Part shown: positions 25,204-52,145 of the stretch, in pieces
Layout of the letters: each line of letters opens with the position of its first letter
Numbering within the stretch: the stretch's first letter is position 1
Assembly: GCF_017654505.1 (NCBI RefSeq)
Contig: NC_054555.1
Location: 5,138,835 to 5,202,834 of the forward strand
DNA length: 64,000 nucleotides
Reading direction: 5' to 3'
Source: Polyodon spathula
Taxonomy: Eukaryota > Chordata > Actinopteri > Acipenseriformes > Polyodontidae
Made by a program: the position numbers and the translations under genes
Notes under the pieces: generated by a model
What the model was told of the DNA's origin: nothing
The model's database searches: none
What the model saw: only the letters and a program-made list of their open reading frames with translations

Positions 25204-28200
25204 ATGTCAGCTGTACATACTGTACAGTGCCCATCTTCACCCTTTATACTGCCCAAATACTTTCTGAAGGCCGTTCACTTTACCTTGGCAAGTATACATT
25301 AAGTTCCATGTAGTTTATAAACCATTTAATATCTAAAAATATTTCTATTGTTATTATGTAAATGAATGCAATTCATTTCATTTTTTTTCTTTTTTTTTTT
25401 TACATTGCTGAATGAGAATGCCTAATATATTCTGAGGGATGTTTGAGTTTACTGAGCACATCTTTTGATGTACTCAATCACTTGATGAACCAGTCCCCTT
25501 TGGCAAACCTTTGAAGGCTTTTAAAGTAAAATGATTCAACTTCTTTGTCACAGGAACTACCGAAACAGGCAAGCCATGAGAACAAAATTCAAAGTAAACA
25601 TCTTCCAAACCCTGACAGCTGCTCATTTAAAAGAACTTTCTGTTCTTTTTTACCTCTGGACTTTCAATCAAGTGAAAATCATTCTGAAGTCTTGTCATTT
25701 GGAGGCCTGTATGTATCCATTGAGAATGTGTCTGTTTTATCTGCCATAGATATGAGGCTAACAAAACAAACAGCCATGTTACCATAAAGGAAATATGTAG
25801 GATTGACATACATTAGGTATTGACAGTACCATCCATATCATAGACCTGTTGTATACAGGTGCATCTTTTTTAATAGAATATAAGATATTAAATCACTGCA
25901 GAATGTATCAGAAGATTCCAAATGGAAACTGAAGCTAGTACACAGATGGCTCTTTCTGGCTAGTCAGTTGCCTTGGAAACAGTTGACATGGAGAGGTCAT
26001 TTCTGTTACTTTACCATCTTCAGACAACAACTACCTACAGTATGTTCTATTTACAGTTGTTTAAATATAAATAGGTGTGACAGTTAGTACATAATATATA
26101 TTCCAGATCCAGTTTCAGTTATTGTTTAGTTAGGGGATGTGTGTAGAATTAAGATCAGTTCCAAATAGGCTATAAGTTTTACTGTTTAAATAATAAGGCA
26201 GCAACATCATAAAACCAGTGAGATGTTTGTTGTGATTAACTATAACTGGTTAGACAAGTGGAACTTTCATTTAATATCCCTTTCCATGTTAATTATCCAA
26301 GGAACTGCATTTGATGCAGCTTAGCTTAGATAAATTAAACAAACAAAAAAAAAAAGAACAACTTGTCAGTTCTTGGCATGCTTAAACTTTGTATTCAAAT
26401 GTACTGACTAGGCTTTGTAGAGATGCCTTTTTACCAGTAGTCACTGGTAAGATTACATTAGTGAAATGACCCATACAGGTCATTCTACAATAAAGACTCA
26501 TATCTCATCACAGTTCCAAACTTTGAGGAAACCCTTAGTGTTTACCAGTCAGTTTGTTGTGCATGTGTCTGCCTGGTTCTAATCTTGTTGCATTAACAGC
26601 TGGACTGCCACACCATTCACTTGCATTAGTTAAGTGTATGAATGTTTACAAATCATGCTTCAATCCCATACTTATGACAAAGCATGATCAACCAAAAGAT
26701 AAACAAACAAACAAACAAACAAACAAACAAACATCCCACAGCACAGCGGAGCATGTGTTTATGAATTCTCAATGCATCAGATTTACTAAGCCATATTTAC
26801 ATGTTTACATCAGAAGAATGCTGACTGGTCATATAATGCATTTTTAATCTTTCGTGGTCATGTGCTCACCCTTATTGTAACATGGATGGATGTCAGCCCA
26901 AACTCTAAACAGTTATTAATATCATTACCCAAGTGATTGTTTATGCCCCCTCTTCTGGCAAAATGTTATTAGTATAGATAAGAAACATCCCATTTTAAAA
27001 TAGATTAACACTTCAAAATCTAAATTACGACATCCCGGTTTTCTGGATAAATAGACTTTTGTCTTGTAAATGTGGGATATTTTGTTGGTCTGCAGTAGCA
27101 AAACATGTTTTGTGAATTACTATTAAAACTAATGGTAGAACCGTATGACAGTATCAGCATTCTAAGCAATTGACTTGGAATTGCTTCCTATAGTTGCACT
27201 GCACTGAAAAGGAGATCTTAGTCCGAATGAGTAATCGATTCTCAAATGTTAATTAAATAACAGGGGTAGAACTGGAGTTCATCTTGAAGCCAGGAACAGA
27301 GTTACCTAGCCATGCTGTTGATGCCCGATCATTGGGATCAATCAGAATTAGAAACACAACCAAGCATTGATGAGCCAAATGGCTTCCTCTCTTTTGTTAA
27401 GGTTGATTGTGCTGCAGTAAGATTTCTGAAAGTTTATTTTATAAAAATGGTACTAAGTTCTTATGGCTCAAAGCCAAAAGTAAGTTTGGAACCCCTGATG
27501 CTAACACAAAAATGAGTCATTGGTCTTATATTTGGAGAATTTATTAAACATTGTTCAAATTTTAACATTACTTTGAGTCTAATGCAAAAAGCCCCCGCTC
27601 CCACAGGGTGCATAAAATAATTACAGAATGTGCAAAATACTGAAACTGATAATATAATATACTGGAGTTCTGGAAATAGCCTTGAATGTTACATAAAAAA
27701 GGGCAAAACTCTGGAGTGAAGCATGAACGCTAACATACAGACGTATTAGAGTAATCAAGCACAATAAAAGATGAATCAGTTGTTACCAAAAAGAATAGCG
27801 GCTGTCAATTGTACCAAATTTATGCTGGTCATGAACAGCAGATATATACATAGGCTGGCAAGTCAACAATATGCAGGTTCGCTGATAACACTTGTGCCTA
27901 AGCAATCTGGCTGCTTCGAAATAAAATAATTGACATTTCTAGCTATATCTAAACTCTCTAATGCAATAAATGTCGTAAGCAATTGCTCCTTTTATTTATT
28001 TATTTATTTATTTTACTTTTATTGCCATGTCTCTGCATAACTGTGCAATTAACATCCATTGTCATTTCCCAATGAACCCAAGAGTAACAGCAACTTCTCT
28101 ATTGAAATATATCGTAGCTGAAGGAATACTATTTAATGCTAATAAATCCATAGCAAAACAATGTATAGAAGCTAACTAGGATACACAGTCTACAATTTCT

Positions 28201-29106
28201 GGTTCATTAAAACATAATGATTAAGAAAAGAACAGAAAAAGTGGTTGAAAGCGGTTCTTGCATAGCACAAACCAAACTACTTTTATTTAAATTATGAAGC
28301 TAATGTGCAAAATGTACCAAATAGGTTGATACAAACAATCTTTAATTTAAATGTTTTTTTATTTATATTTACGCATGATAATAAATGTTCATACAATAGG
28401 TTAGAATTTAAATATCTATACATTTATATTTATACATCATATTTCAAGGGTCTACATCCCTAGTGCAGCTTTTTATGGACTCTATTACTGTAAATTTGCA
28501 TAAGACATCTGAAAAACAAGTACTTGTCCATACGGCAAAATGATGCGTCACCTTGACAACTTCTAGGCTGATTACTTCTTACTTCAGATTGGCAGGACCA
28601 AATCATGTGACATGGGTCCATTCTAGTGCTGCTTCGACAGGATGTAACCAGTTCTAATACATAAACATGTGGATTATAGTTGCTGAAACTCTCATCAGCA
28701 TATTTCTAAAGTTTTAAGACCAAGGACATTTGCTTAATCCTTGGATTTGAATAATGTACATGTCAAATTGTATACAAAGCTGTCATTCTTTGTGGTCAAC
28801 ATGAAGCTGCAGAAAGCCCTTACCATTTAGATAGTGCTACATTAACATCATTTGAAAAGGAAATGCAATAAAGAAATCAGCTGAATCTTTTTTTCTTTAA
28901 GTTTTTTGAATACTCTCTCTTTCGGTTTATATTGATGTTTTCTGAAAATGGACTGACGGTATGCTAAGTAAAAAGAGAATAAATCATCGTGTGATGGATG
29001 CAGTGCAACCCTACTGGTTTAGTTTTGGGTTTTTTTGTAGTTTTTTTCTGGGTGGCATCTATTGCCAAGAGGCAACAGATAAGTAATTTACCAAAAATAT
29101 GCTGTC

Positions 29107-29784
29107 TTTAGCCCGATTCACACAGGACTAACAATCACCAAATAAACATTTGGTTTCAGAATTTTTACTGACATTGGTGAAATCTAATCCTGTGCGAACT
29201 GTCCATTTCTTTATATCCCACATAATTTTTTTTACAGGACATCGGGACCTTCTGTACAATTTCAAACTTCTTGTGTCTTTTTACTCCTGTGCAAATCGAC
29301 CCAGTCACTGTTATGTTATGCAGCATTTCTGGGGTATTTGCCTCAGAGCAACACCAGACTTGACAATAAATAATAATAATATAATATTAAAATTGGTACC
29401 ATCTGTCCCAAAATTCTACAATTCAGTAAAACGCAACAATTGGACATAATCAAATTGGCGATGGGTGGAAAACACAAACCATAATTGGCAAGTCTTAAAA
29501 AATGGATGCTTTGAACAGTGTATTTGAAGGTATGTATGTAAATACATATCACACAAGGGATGAAATGCTTATTCTACCCTTTGGGATAGAAGTTACAATA
29601 AAATTAGTTATTTACACCTGGTTCCAGTGCCTTCTCTGGCCACAGTATCACATTTCATTTTGAAATTACCGATTTCTATTGATAAAAATAATCCACGTTT
29701 GGAAGGTTACTAGATATCCTCTGCTTTTGACCAACTCTGAGGACACCGGATTTTTTGTCCTGTGTGAATCATGCTTTAGCCTTA
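29107..29784. mobile_element. Possible terminal-inverted-repeat element (about 0.68 kb)
   Basis: TTTAGCCCGATTCACACAGG at the left is mirrored at the right by CCTGTGTGAATCATGCTTTA (29759-29778). The inner terminal bases also pair loosely. The interior has no recognisable transposase. Only about 20 bp of inverted repeat supports it, and I cannot define a target duplication. Confidence 0.4.
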
Positions 29785-30539
29785 CAATGGCATCGCAAAT
29801 TGAAGGCAGTGTAGCTGGTATGCTATATGACAGGACCAAACAGTGGAAGGCAAGGGTAAACTATCAAGTGGAAGTGAATCTGGAAGTCTTGCCTTAAATA
29901 GTGCATCGATTCCTTAGTACCCTGGAACTGTAAAAAAGCTCTGCTCTTCAATCACTGGAAATGTGTGTTGTGATAGGCCTATGCAATAATTAACAGCACT
30001 TCATTGGCAAAATGTGTAGGGTCGCTTTTGCTTTTTGGAAGATCTCATAGAAAGTGAAACCCAATGTAAAGAATAAGAGTGATTTAATTCTAAATATAAA
30101 ATGCATTCCGACATTAAATATTACATTTACATTCTTACTCACCATTCCGCCATTTTCAAAATATATTTATATATACTGTATACGTGTTTTTTTTTTTTTT
30201 TTTTAAATCATCATTGGTAACTTTTATAAGGTAGCATTTAGAGGAACACTTCCGCTTGGAAGCAAACCAATAAATACTCCCTCTTTACATAACTGTCTGA
30301 CCTTCAATGTCATATTTCATACACAGTACTTCAATATAAAATAATATATTTTTCTTCTTCTTCTTCTTTCTTGGGTTAAGTTATACTTCTTAATTACAGT
30401 GTTTGCAAAGCCTAAACTTAACATTAACATCAATAACACTGGATACTATTTACAATAAAATACTATAAACATTATGCTTTATGAAGTATTCTATAATCAA
30501 AGTTTTGTAATACAACCATGTATGGAAGTAAAATGTATC

Positions 30540-31103
30540 CGCTGAGACAGAATGTATTTATTGCTATTGCAGAAACCCTATCTTGATTATGTATTACAAG
30601 TAAAGAAAACTGAAACCACCTGTAAAATGTAATGGTAGAGTATCTGACTTATTTTCAAGGTAGCATTTAGTGATCCAAACCAAAACAAGAAAAAAAAAAA
30701 TAAAAAAGTCCATGCAAATATTTGTTACATAACAATTTTTACATAAATGTACTTAAGAGTTAATGGTCTAATGCATTAAATAAATAAATACATACATAAG
30801 AAAATAAACAAAAACAAACAAACATTTGTTAGGCTATGTGCATATGTAGATTAGCATTCTCTTGCGTATATATTATTGTAGCATAATTAGTAGTAGCACA
30901 CCCATCCTAACGAGTCCCAACTGATTTTAACCACATTGCCAAGAACCTACGATTAGACTCTCTTTTTAAATTTGGAGGTAAAAATCTTAAATTTGTGTAT
31001 AACATAGAAGCAATGTAGTAACTGGGAACTAGACATCTCAAAAAAGTTTACACACCTTTGCTCCAAATGAACATTTAAAAAAAAAAAAAAAAACCTGATG
31101 AAA
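30540..31103 (-). other. GABRA1: GABRA1 3' UTR, proximal part; end not determined
   Basis: The 3' UTR must start at 31103. The nearest canonical polyadenylation signal on the minus strand is AATAAA at 30562-30557, which would give a UTR of about 0.55 kb. Other AATAAA-type signals occur near 28.28, 28.35 and 27.99 kb, and mammalian GABRA1 UTRs are longer, so the true end may lie further left. The proximal poly-U tract at about 31094-31078 is the only notable structure. Confidence 0.4.
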
Positions 31104-45660
<14,557 letters not shown>

Positions 45661-46495
45661 GGTAGGGTCTGCTAACTGAAATTTAAAGTATATGAGAAAT
45701 ATATTTCACAATACAATATACCAAAAGATAAACCCCTTTTTTTATAATACATGTAGTGTGTGGAGATTTTTGTTTTACACATAATGCCACTTGGGCAGAA
45801 GTTGAGATTTAGAAGACAGCCTTTTTAACAACAGAACATACCCATACTGTAACTTAAACCGAGCAACATCGATAGAATCGCAGGCACTCTGAGATACAAT
45901 TGAATGTATTCTAGTTTCAATTAAAGAATGTACCTTCCTACACTCGTTATCTTTAGCTGCTGTTTGCAATCTCTCATTTGATTTACAACAGTGTCATAGT
46001 TGTATTCTAAAGGACACGCTTTATAATCAAACCATGTGCCACTTGCGTACACAGCATCTGACTTCAAATCTGTTATCGTTTAGTGTAAATGATGTTATAA
46101 ACGAATTAATCATTCCAAATGTTTGCTGTAAATATAATATAACAGCAACGTACGACACTGTGTCCTTTATCAGCTGTACAGGAATGTAATTTCACAACAG
46201 CAAGCATTCATTTCAGCAATCTGCACATAGTCATTGTGTATTTATTTATTTTCAGAATTATCTTCTTATGCAGTACAGGGATAAATAAAATATTTTTTTT
46301 AAAACAGAGACAAGCGCCTGGTCATGCATGACGTACAACCTACAAGTCATTATACATCTTAAATAACTAATTTAAAATGCCACATCGCTTGTTACTATAC
46401 TAAGGACATCCATATAACATGCATTGAGTTAAAAACACGAGGATGGAACAACCAAGTCAAAAAGCTTGTTTTCTACAGACTGCCGTATGTCCACG

Positions 46496-46497
<2 letters not shown>

Positions 46498-46532
<35 letters not shown>

Positions 46533-46552
46533 AATAATTATTATTATTATAT
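46498..46552. repeat. (ATT)n microsatellite with internal inversion
   Basis: About ten TTA units switch to AATAATAA and back to TTATTA, which gives a small hairpin. Confidence 0.95.
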
Positions 46553-46913
46553 ATTTATTATTATACCATGTTTGCGTAGTTGTTATTTATACCTTAGCCC
46601 CTTGAAGTTTTAAAATGATAATGATGCATACAGTAAACGTATTATTTGCATTTCGTGATGAATAAACATACAGTACGCTAGTTGTCCTTTGATTGTATTT
46701 ACATCGTTAAGTGTTATTATTGACAAACAGTATGGAGATGCTTTCATTTCTCGCCCACAGATGCTCAAATCAATAATAGAAAAACCATTATGACACATTG
46801 GCAATACATATGATTAACGTGCTGAAGGCACATTTATACTGGGTAAACAGCGATTGCATTAGGTGTACTTCTTTTTAAAACATAAACCAGTGGTGTTAAA
46901 ATGGATGTATATA

Positions 46914-46914
<1 letters not shown>

Positions 46915-46948
<34 letters not shown>
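46915..46948 (+). repeat. Poly-A tract (34 A)
   Basis: An uninterrupted run of A follows ATGTATATAC. No SINE or LINE body is recognisable to its left, so I do not assign it to an element. Confidence 0.9.
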
Positions 46949-46949
<1 letters not shown>

Positions 46950-47476
46950 GCAAGCGTCTACTGTTTGAATTTTTTTAGGTTTTGATAAATCGGGGATAAT
47001 GCAGCTTTAAATGATCGTATCACATACCAGACTTCCCAAGTAACGTTGCACATAGTCTATTTTATAAATATGAAGTTACTAGATAAATGAATCAAACAAC
47101 TGGCGTATACATGCGACCGTATCTTACCACAATTATTAGCTCAATAAATTATAATTTTAAGTAATTAGCAACCGAACAAAGCGTGGAATTAGAACTGCTG
47201 CTGTCCGGTCGAAGTAACCCCCCCACGTCCCCCGCGGCACCCCCCCTCATAAAATAACAATACAGCAATGGCATTTTCAAACAATGACACAATCATTTCA
47301 AACACTAACTTATTGTTCTCACTTTTTATAAAAACTCCTTTCCAATCATTTCTCACAGCCCTAAATTACAACAACAACAAAAAAAACCCCAACTCAATGC
47401 AGCTCAATTATCATTCTCATTTTCTCACTGCAAACTGATAAAAGCGATGCAAAATCAAAATGACAAAATTACTTAC

Positions 47477-47700
47477 AGTTTTACAATAATGACCAATAGC
47501 CACCGAACTGAATCGTTGACTAAAACTTTTATAGATACCTTTTTACACCGTTTCGATGAGAAAATTCCTCATAGATATCTGATCTGCTGGATTTTAGCTG
47601 GAGGCTCGAGAGTCAGCGTTTGATGATGCTCAGTTTGCGCAGGTCGAGCTCACTATTCCTCGGTCTGGGGAGTTAAACTCTTCCCGGTCCCTGTAATTTG
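47477..47700 (-). other. GABRA1: Candidate non-coding first exon of GABRA1
   Basis: On the minus strand this CpG-containing stretch runs into two good splice donors: AAAAAG|GTATCT, ending the exon at 47539, and AACT|GTAAGT, ending it at 47477. Either would splice to the acceptor at 45676 and supply the 5' UTR. A third donor-like site, CTAG|GTAAAG, ends at 47765. GABA-A alpha genes normally have a separate non-coding first exon, which fits. The transcription start is not visible to me. Confidence 0.5.
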
Positions 47701-47830
47701 GACATCTACCCGCAAAATCTACTCGAAATACTGAGATTGCAGCTAAATCAAGCTGTTTCTTTACCTAGACAATAGTAATACGTCGCTGGGTAAACCGGAT
47801 GTGAAATAGGCTGTGACTTCATGCCAAGGA
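47540..47830 (-). promoter_or_regulatory. GABRA1: Probable GABRA1 promoter region
   Basis: The region has more CpG dinucleotides (CGAG, GCGC, TCGAGC, CCGG, CGTCG) than the surrounding AT-rich DNA. On the minus strand it carries an ETS-like CATCCGG, and it lies just upstream of the candidate first-exon donors. No clear TATA box is positioned for a start. The assignment is inferred from position and composition. Confidence 0.4.
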
Positions 47831-49313
47831 GATTTTATTTTGGAATAGAAGGTGGTACCAATCTCTCATCTAAAAACCAATCCGCCCATTTTTTTATATG
47901 CAGCACAATTTAACTTCCACTGCTGTCGGCTTAATCTCTTTTCACTGGCTGCAAAATCAAATCCTCTTACATTTTCAACCGGGTCTCTCTCTCTCTTTTT
48001 CTGCACTAGTCTGAGCTTTGATGTTTTGCATTCGAAAATAAATATCACCGTTCAACATTTAGAAAATACATATTTAGCAGCATGAGCTTCCTTTGAAACT
48101 AAAATGAAATCTTTAATCAATATTTAATAGTCGTGGAAATATTTATGATGCCTTATGCATATTGCAAGAAACTGCATCTTTTCTTCAAGGAGAGCTTCCC
48201 AAGTCAATAAAATCCACATTCCCCTACAACTCGAGATGTGATGAACCACTCAAACAATCTGCCTAAATGATACTGTCGCGGTATGCTTAAAGACGAAATA
48301 AATGATCAGAATAACAAGATTTCGATTGAAATGCACAGCAACGTGTTAATGCTGGTGTTTATAAATCCAGTACTACTCTAGAATGACCGCTGTGGTCTGG
48401 TTAAGTCGCTGCAAAACGGTTTGCTAAAACCGAACATTGCATTATAGTCAATTACGTTTTAAAGCTAAATGCAATTACAGCATCTTAACGATTGTTTACA
48501 TACTGAAGTAACTGTGGGACTGTTGCTCCCTATTTAAACAGCTCTTATGTTATTAAACACCCACCGATCACAATCATTGTTTCAAAGTGCATTTGGCACA
48601 GATGACTGAAATCCACAAGTCCTTTAGAAGCAGGTAATAGCCCATCACATTGCAAATATACCGGTAGAAGTTTGTTTGTTTGTTTATTTATTTATTATGT
48701 GCATGAAGGCGTTTTTTATGTCGATAAAGTGGGGGCTGGCAACGCAGCACGTAAATCAGAAATGATTCGTTTTGTTATTCAGCGTTCAGACCATGATAAA
48801 CATCCGACTGCGGCTATTTCTACGAAAAGAGGACAGAAAAGGGTATCCTCCTGTCGACGATATTCTGCTTCAGCACAGCTAAGGTCGTGATGTGATTCCT
48901 CGGATGCACTTGCTGACTGTCACTGCACACTAGATTCGAAGGGCATGTCCACATTAAAGGAGATGTAAAAATGTGCGATACAGCTGCGTGGTTTAAAACA
49001 GTAGATCGGAGCATTTTGATTAAACCAATGACATCCGCTCTTCACGTGTGCAATAAGATAAATAAAAAAGGACAATTATAGAAAACAATGAAGTCTACTA
49101 ACATAAAAACTACAGCTTACAGGGAGTGATGTATGAAGTAAAAATATATAGTTCATTCAATCACTTATTCTATGTTACACGTTCTAGATTTTAATGCTTT
49201 AAACTCATAGCACTTATGAACCAAAGATTCTTGTAATTGAAATGTGATATAATAATTACACCAAACGTCAATGTAGTTCTATTCCTTACCTAACCCAATC
49301 CATACATGTTACG

Positions 49314-49341
49314 AAAAAAAAAAAAAAAAAAAAAAAAAAAA
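49314..49341 (+). repeat. Poly-A tract (28 A)
   Basis: Uninterrupted A run after ACATGTTACG. No element body is visible to its left. Confidence 0.9.
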
Positions 49342-50248
49342 CAAATCTCTGCAATAGTCATTTCTCAGAACTTGAAAGAGTTAGGATGATGCACTTAACA
49401 CGGTCAAATCTAGTTATGGTGTCCAAGGAAATCACTTTCTAAAGCATTAATTCACTTGGCCTGCTTTTTCCTTTTAAGCTTGTATTGAATTTGTAAAACG
49501 TACTGAATGTCCATCCTTCAGACTAACATAATGTATTTAAAAACCACCTTGATCCATCTACTAGCCTTATTTGGTATCAATAGGGTTCTGTTCCTGTTAG
49601 TCTTTCCTGTTTCAACTATGGACCTTTCAAAGGAGATACATGCTGGAATATAATCTAACATGTCAGTACAGAGATGGCCAATAAATATTTCAACGGTTAC
49701 ATCTTTTCCTAAACTCCACATTGTTTCTAAGCAAGTGAAATGCATCCCATAATTGAGGCAAATCGTCCAAGAGCCCTATGATATAAGGCTTGTTCAGTGA
49801 TAAATCTTGACAAAGGCATATGGTATAGAAAAGAATCAAACACACACCACAGTATCTGTAGTGTATTGGTGGAGAGATTATGTTGTGTTTAAGCTACACA
49901 TGTTTTTTTTTTTTTTTCTCAAATGCCCTGTACATCTTACATGGTGGTGTTTTGGAGAAAGGGTTAGAGAAGTTCTGTAGCAGAAAATATGGTGTGTTTA
50001 AAAAAGAAAAAAATAATAATTTGGTGTGCTATGTTCATCAGGGTGAACAAAAACCAGTTGTCAAAAACAAACCAGAAAGCCTGGCCTCTGTGGTGGGTTG
50101 GGAATCATCTTGTATTGCATTTTCTCTATGTGATATTTTTTACTCTGAGCACAAATGTGGTATTTCTTACATTCACTAGGTGTAGAGTGTTTTAGGAGGC
50201 AAGTTAATGCTTTTAATGCTAATGAGTTTAGAAATCACTGAGAAAAGG

Positions 50249-50286
50249 TTTAGGGTTAGAGTTAGGGTCAGAGTCAGGGTTAGAGT
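50249..50286 (+). repeat. Degenerate TTAGGG-like hexamer repeat
   Basis: TTTAGGGTTAGAGTTAGGGT and CAGAGTCAGGGTTAGAG form six to seven imperfect TTAGGG/TTAGAG units. Confidence 0.75.
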
Positions 50287-51797
50287 AGATCAATTACTTT
50301 TAGAATAAGATTTAAGAAAATGTAGACATCATATTTTGCTGTGTTTTGTCCCAACTAGTATGTGTTTATATGAGACAGTTGTTTTGTAATCCTAGTGTGT
50401 ACTTTGTGACTCTAGCTTGTATTCCAGTCCCTCTAATGCTTGGGCTTTCCAGTAGTCAAAGAGCTTCCGTGTATCTTTCTTGTAATCAAGCATGCTGCTT
50501 TCTACAGTTCAATCCTGTGAACTTGTGTACTGCTTTGAAAAGTGATTATTGATTATTCTTTACTGGCAAACATTACCACAACACAGCCTTGATTTGTCAT
50601 TCGTCCCTCAGGCTTGTGACACATTTCCAAGTTCTTTATAAACTTTACCACAGGATGAATGGCTCAGTGAAAAGGAACAATATTGGGGAAAGATAACATC
50701 TCTCTTTGGTGTTCATTCAGGTGATAGCTTATAATAGAGCATCTTTGATGAAACAAAATTGGAGAACCCTTACACTGATGCCAGGATTTATTTATTTATT
50801 TATTTTGTCTGGAAGAAAGCAATACTGAGATTGAATTTCACTACAGGGGGAAATATAGGTAACAAGTGATACTTTTTTAAAAAATGTTATTGCCCCATAG
50901 AGAATACAATGGATTATATATGTCGTCCTGTCAAGCCCTTTTGGATGGCCATCATTGTTGTACATTTATGGCTTTGAATGGTTGATATTATTGTGGAGAG
51001 TAACTGCTGTTTAGTATCAGTTCATTAGCAGGCTCAATGTAGCCCATTCATTCCAGCATGCATAATTTCCCTGCTGATAATAAAGGAGCTGTGCATTGCA
51101 GTTTGTGGTTGATTATAACAATAGCTATTATTATTCCTATTGGTAAGAACATCTGGTTTCAGTACGCTTCCCCTAAGTGTTCATTTCTCTAATTATGTAG
51201 ACATCAGCTTTATAATACAGGTGCTTTTAAGGCTTTGTATGGAAAACATTAGTGCATTGTAAGATTGACTGTAACTCCACATGGATGTATAATCCATGTT
51301 TGTTATCACTAAATAAATTGTCTAATCATAACTAGAAAGGAAACACACCATCGAAATAGGAAAAATTGACTTCTCAACCATCAAAGCCTGTACAACATAT
51401 GCATATTATAGCTTGGCATTACCCCTTTTCATTTTAAATATTGCAGTTTGCCTGCTTTCTGAGATTTAACACACAGTAAACATGCATAAGAGACTGTATG
51501 TGGTAAGCACACCAGTATACATCATCATCACCCAGAAAAATATAATACCTTAATAAATGTACCTTATCCAGTGCCAGATGATCTTGACTGTTGAGTCCAT
51601 GGGTTATCAACCTGGCTACATGTTGTAGAGTCCCTTTGCATTAGTATGTCTGCCAAAGTGATATCAGATCATCGCCAAATTGTATTTACTGAAAATGAAT
51701 AGGAGCAGTTACATAAAGAATAAAGAATTGGGCCAAGGTTGCTATCCTCTCAATGGATGATGGAACTGATTTCAATGCTGCACACACTTCAAACATA

Positions 51798-52145
51798 CAG
51801 CTATGGCCAAAAGCTTTACATCACCTAGAATTTTAGGATTGAGACCTTATTTTTATATATATATATAAATTTAGATTTGCATTTAATATAATGTAGTCAG
51901 AGAAACTACAACATGATATTGTAAAAGTCTACTGGAATCTAAAACAGAAGTACAGTATTTCATGTTAGATTTAAAAATGTCCAGTTTTTCAATTTATTGT
52001 CAGTTTTTTGTTAACAATATGGATAACTACAAAGCGGTATTTAATTCAATATATTAACATAGCATTATTCAGCAGGTTTAATCAGGCTTTATGAAATAAA
52101 ATGTGTTAATTCTATAGGGTGATGCAAAACTTTAGGCCATAGCTG
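51798..52145. mobile_element. Mariner-like MITE, copy 3
   Basis: A 348 bp element flanked by TA (51796-51797 and 52146-52147). It starts CAGCTATGGCCAAAAGCTTT and ends AAAACTTTAGGCCATAGCTG. Interior blocks such as ATTTTAGGATTGAGAC, TCAGTTTTTTGTTAA and GGTGATGCAAAAC are shared with copy 2. A short TA run lies at 51855-51866. Confidence 0.9.

Larger units (their letters stand above)
45676..47476 (-). other. GABRA1: Presumed GABRA1 intron 1 (5' UTR intron)
   Basis: It lies between the acceptor TTTCAG at 45676 and a candidate donor AACT|GTAAGT at 47476. It contains an ATT microsatellite (46498-46552), a run of 34 A (46915-46948) and a short C-rich, CpG-containing stretch near 47215-47250. The exact length depends on which first-exon donor is used. 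Confidence 0.55.

Noticed and set aside
29150..29449. 99-residue open frame inside the possible inverted-repeat element
   Set aside because: No transposase motif or conserved domain, and the codon pattern looks random.
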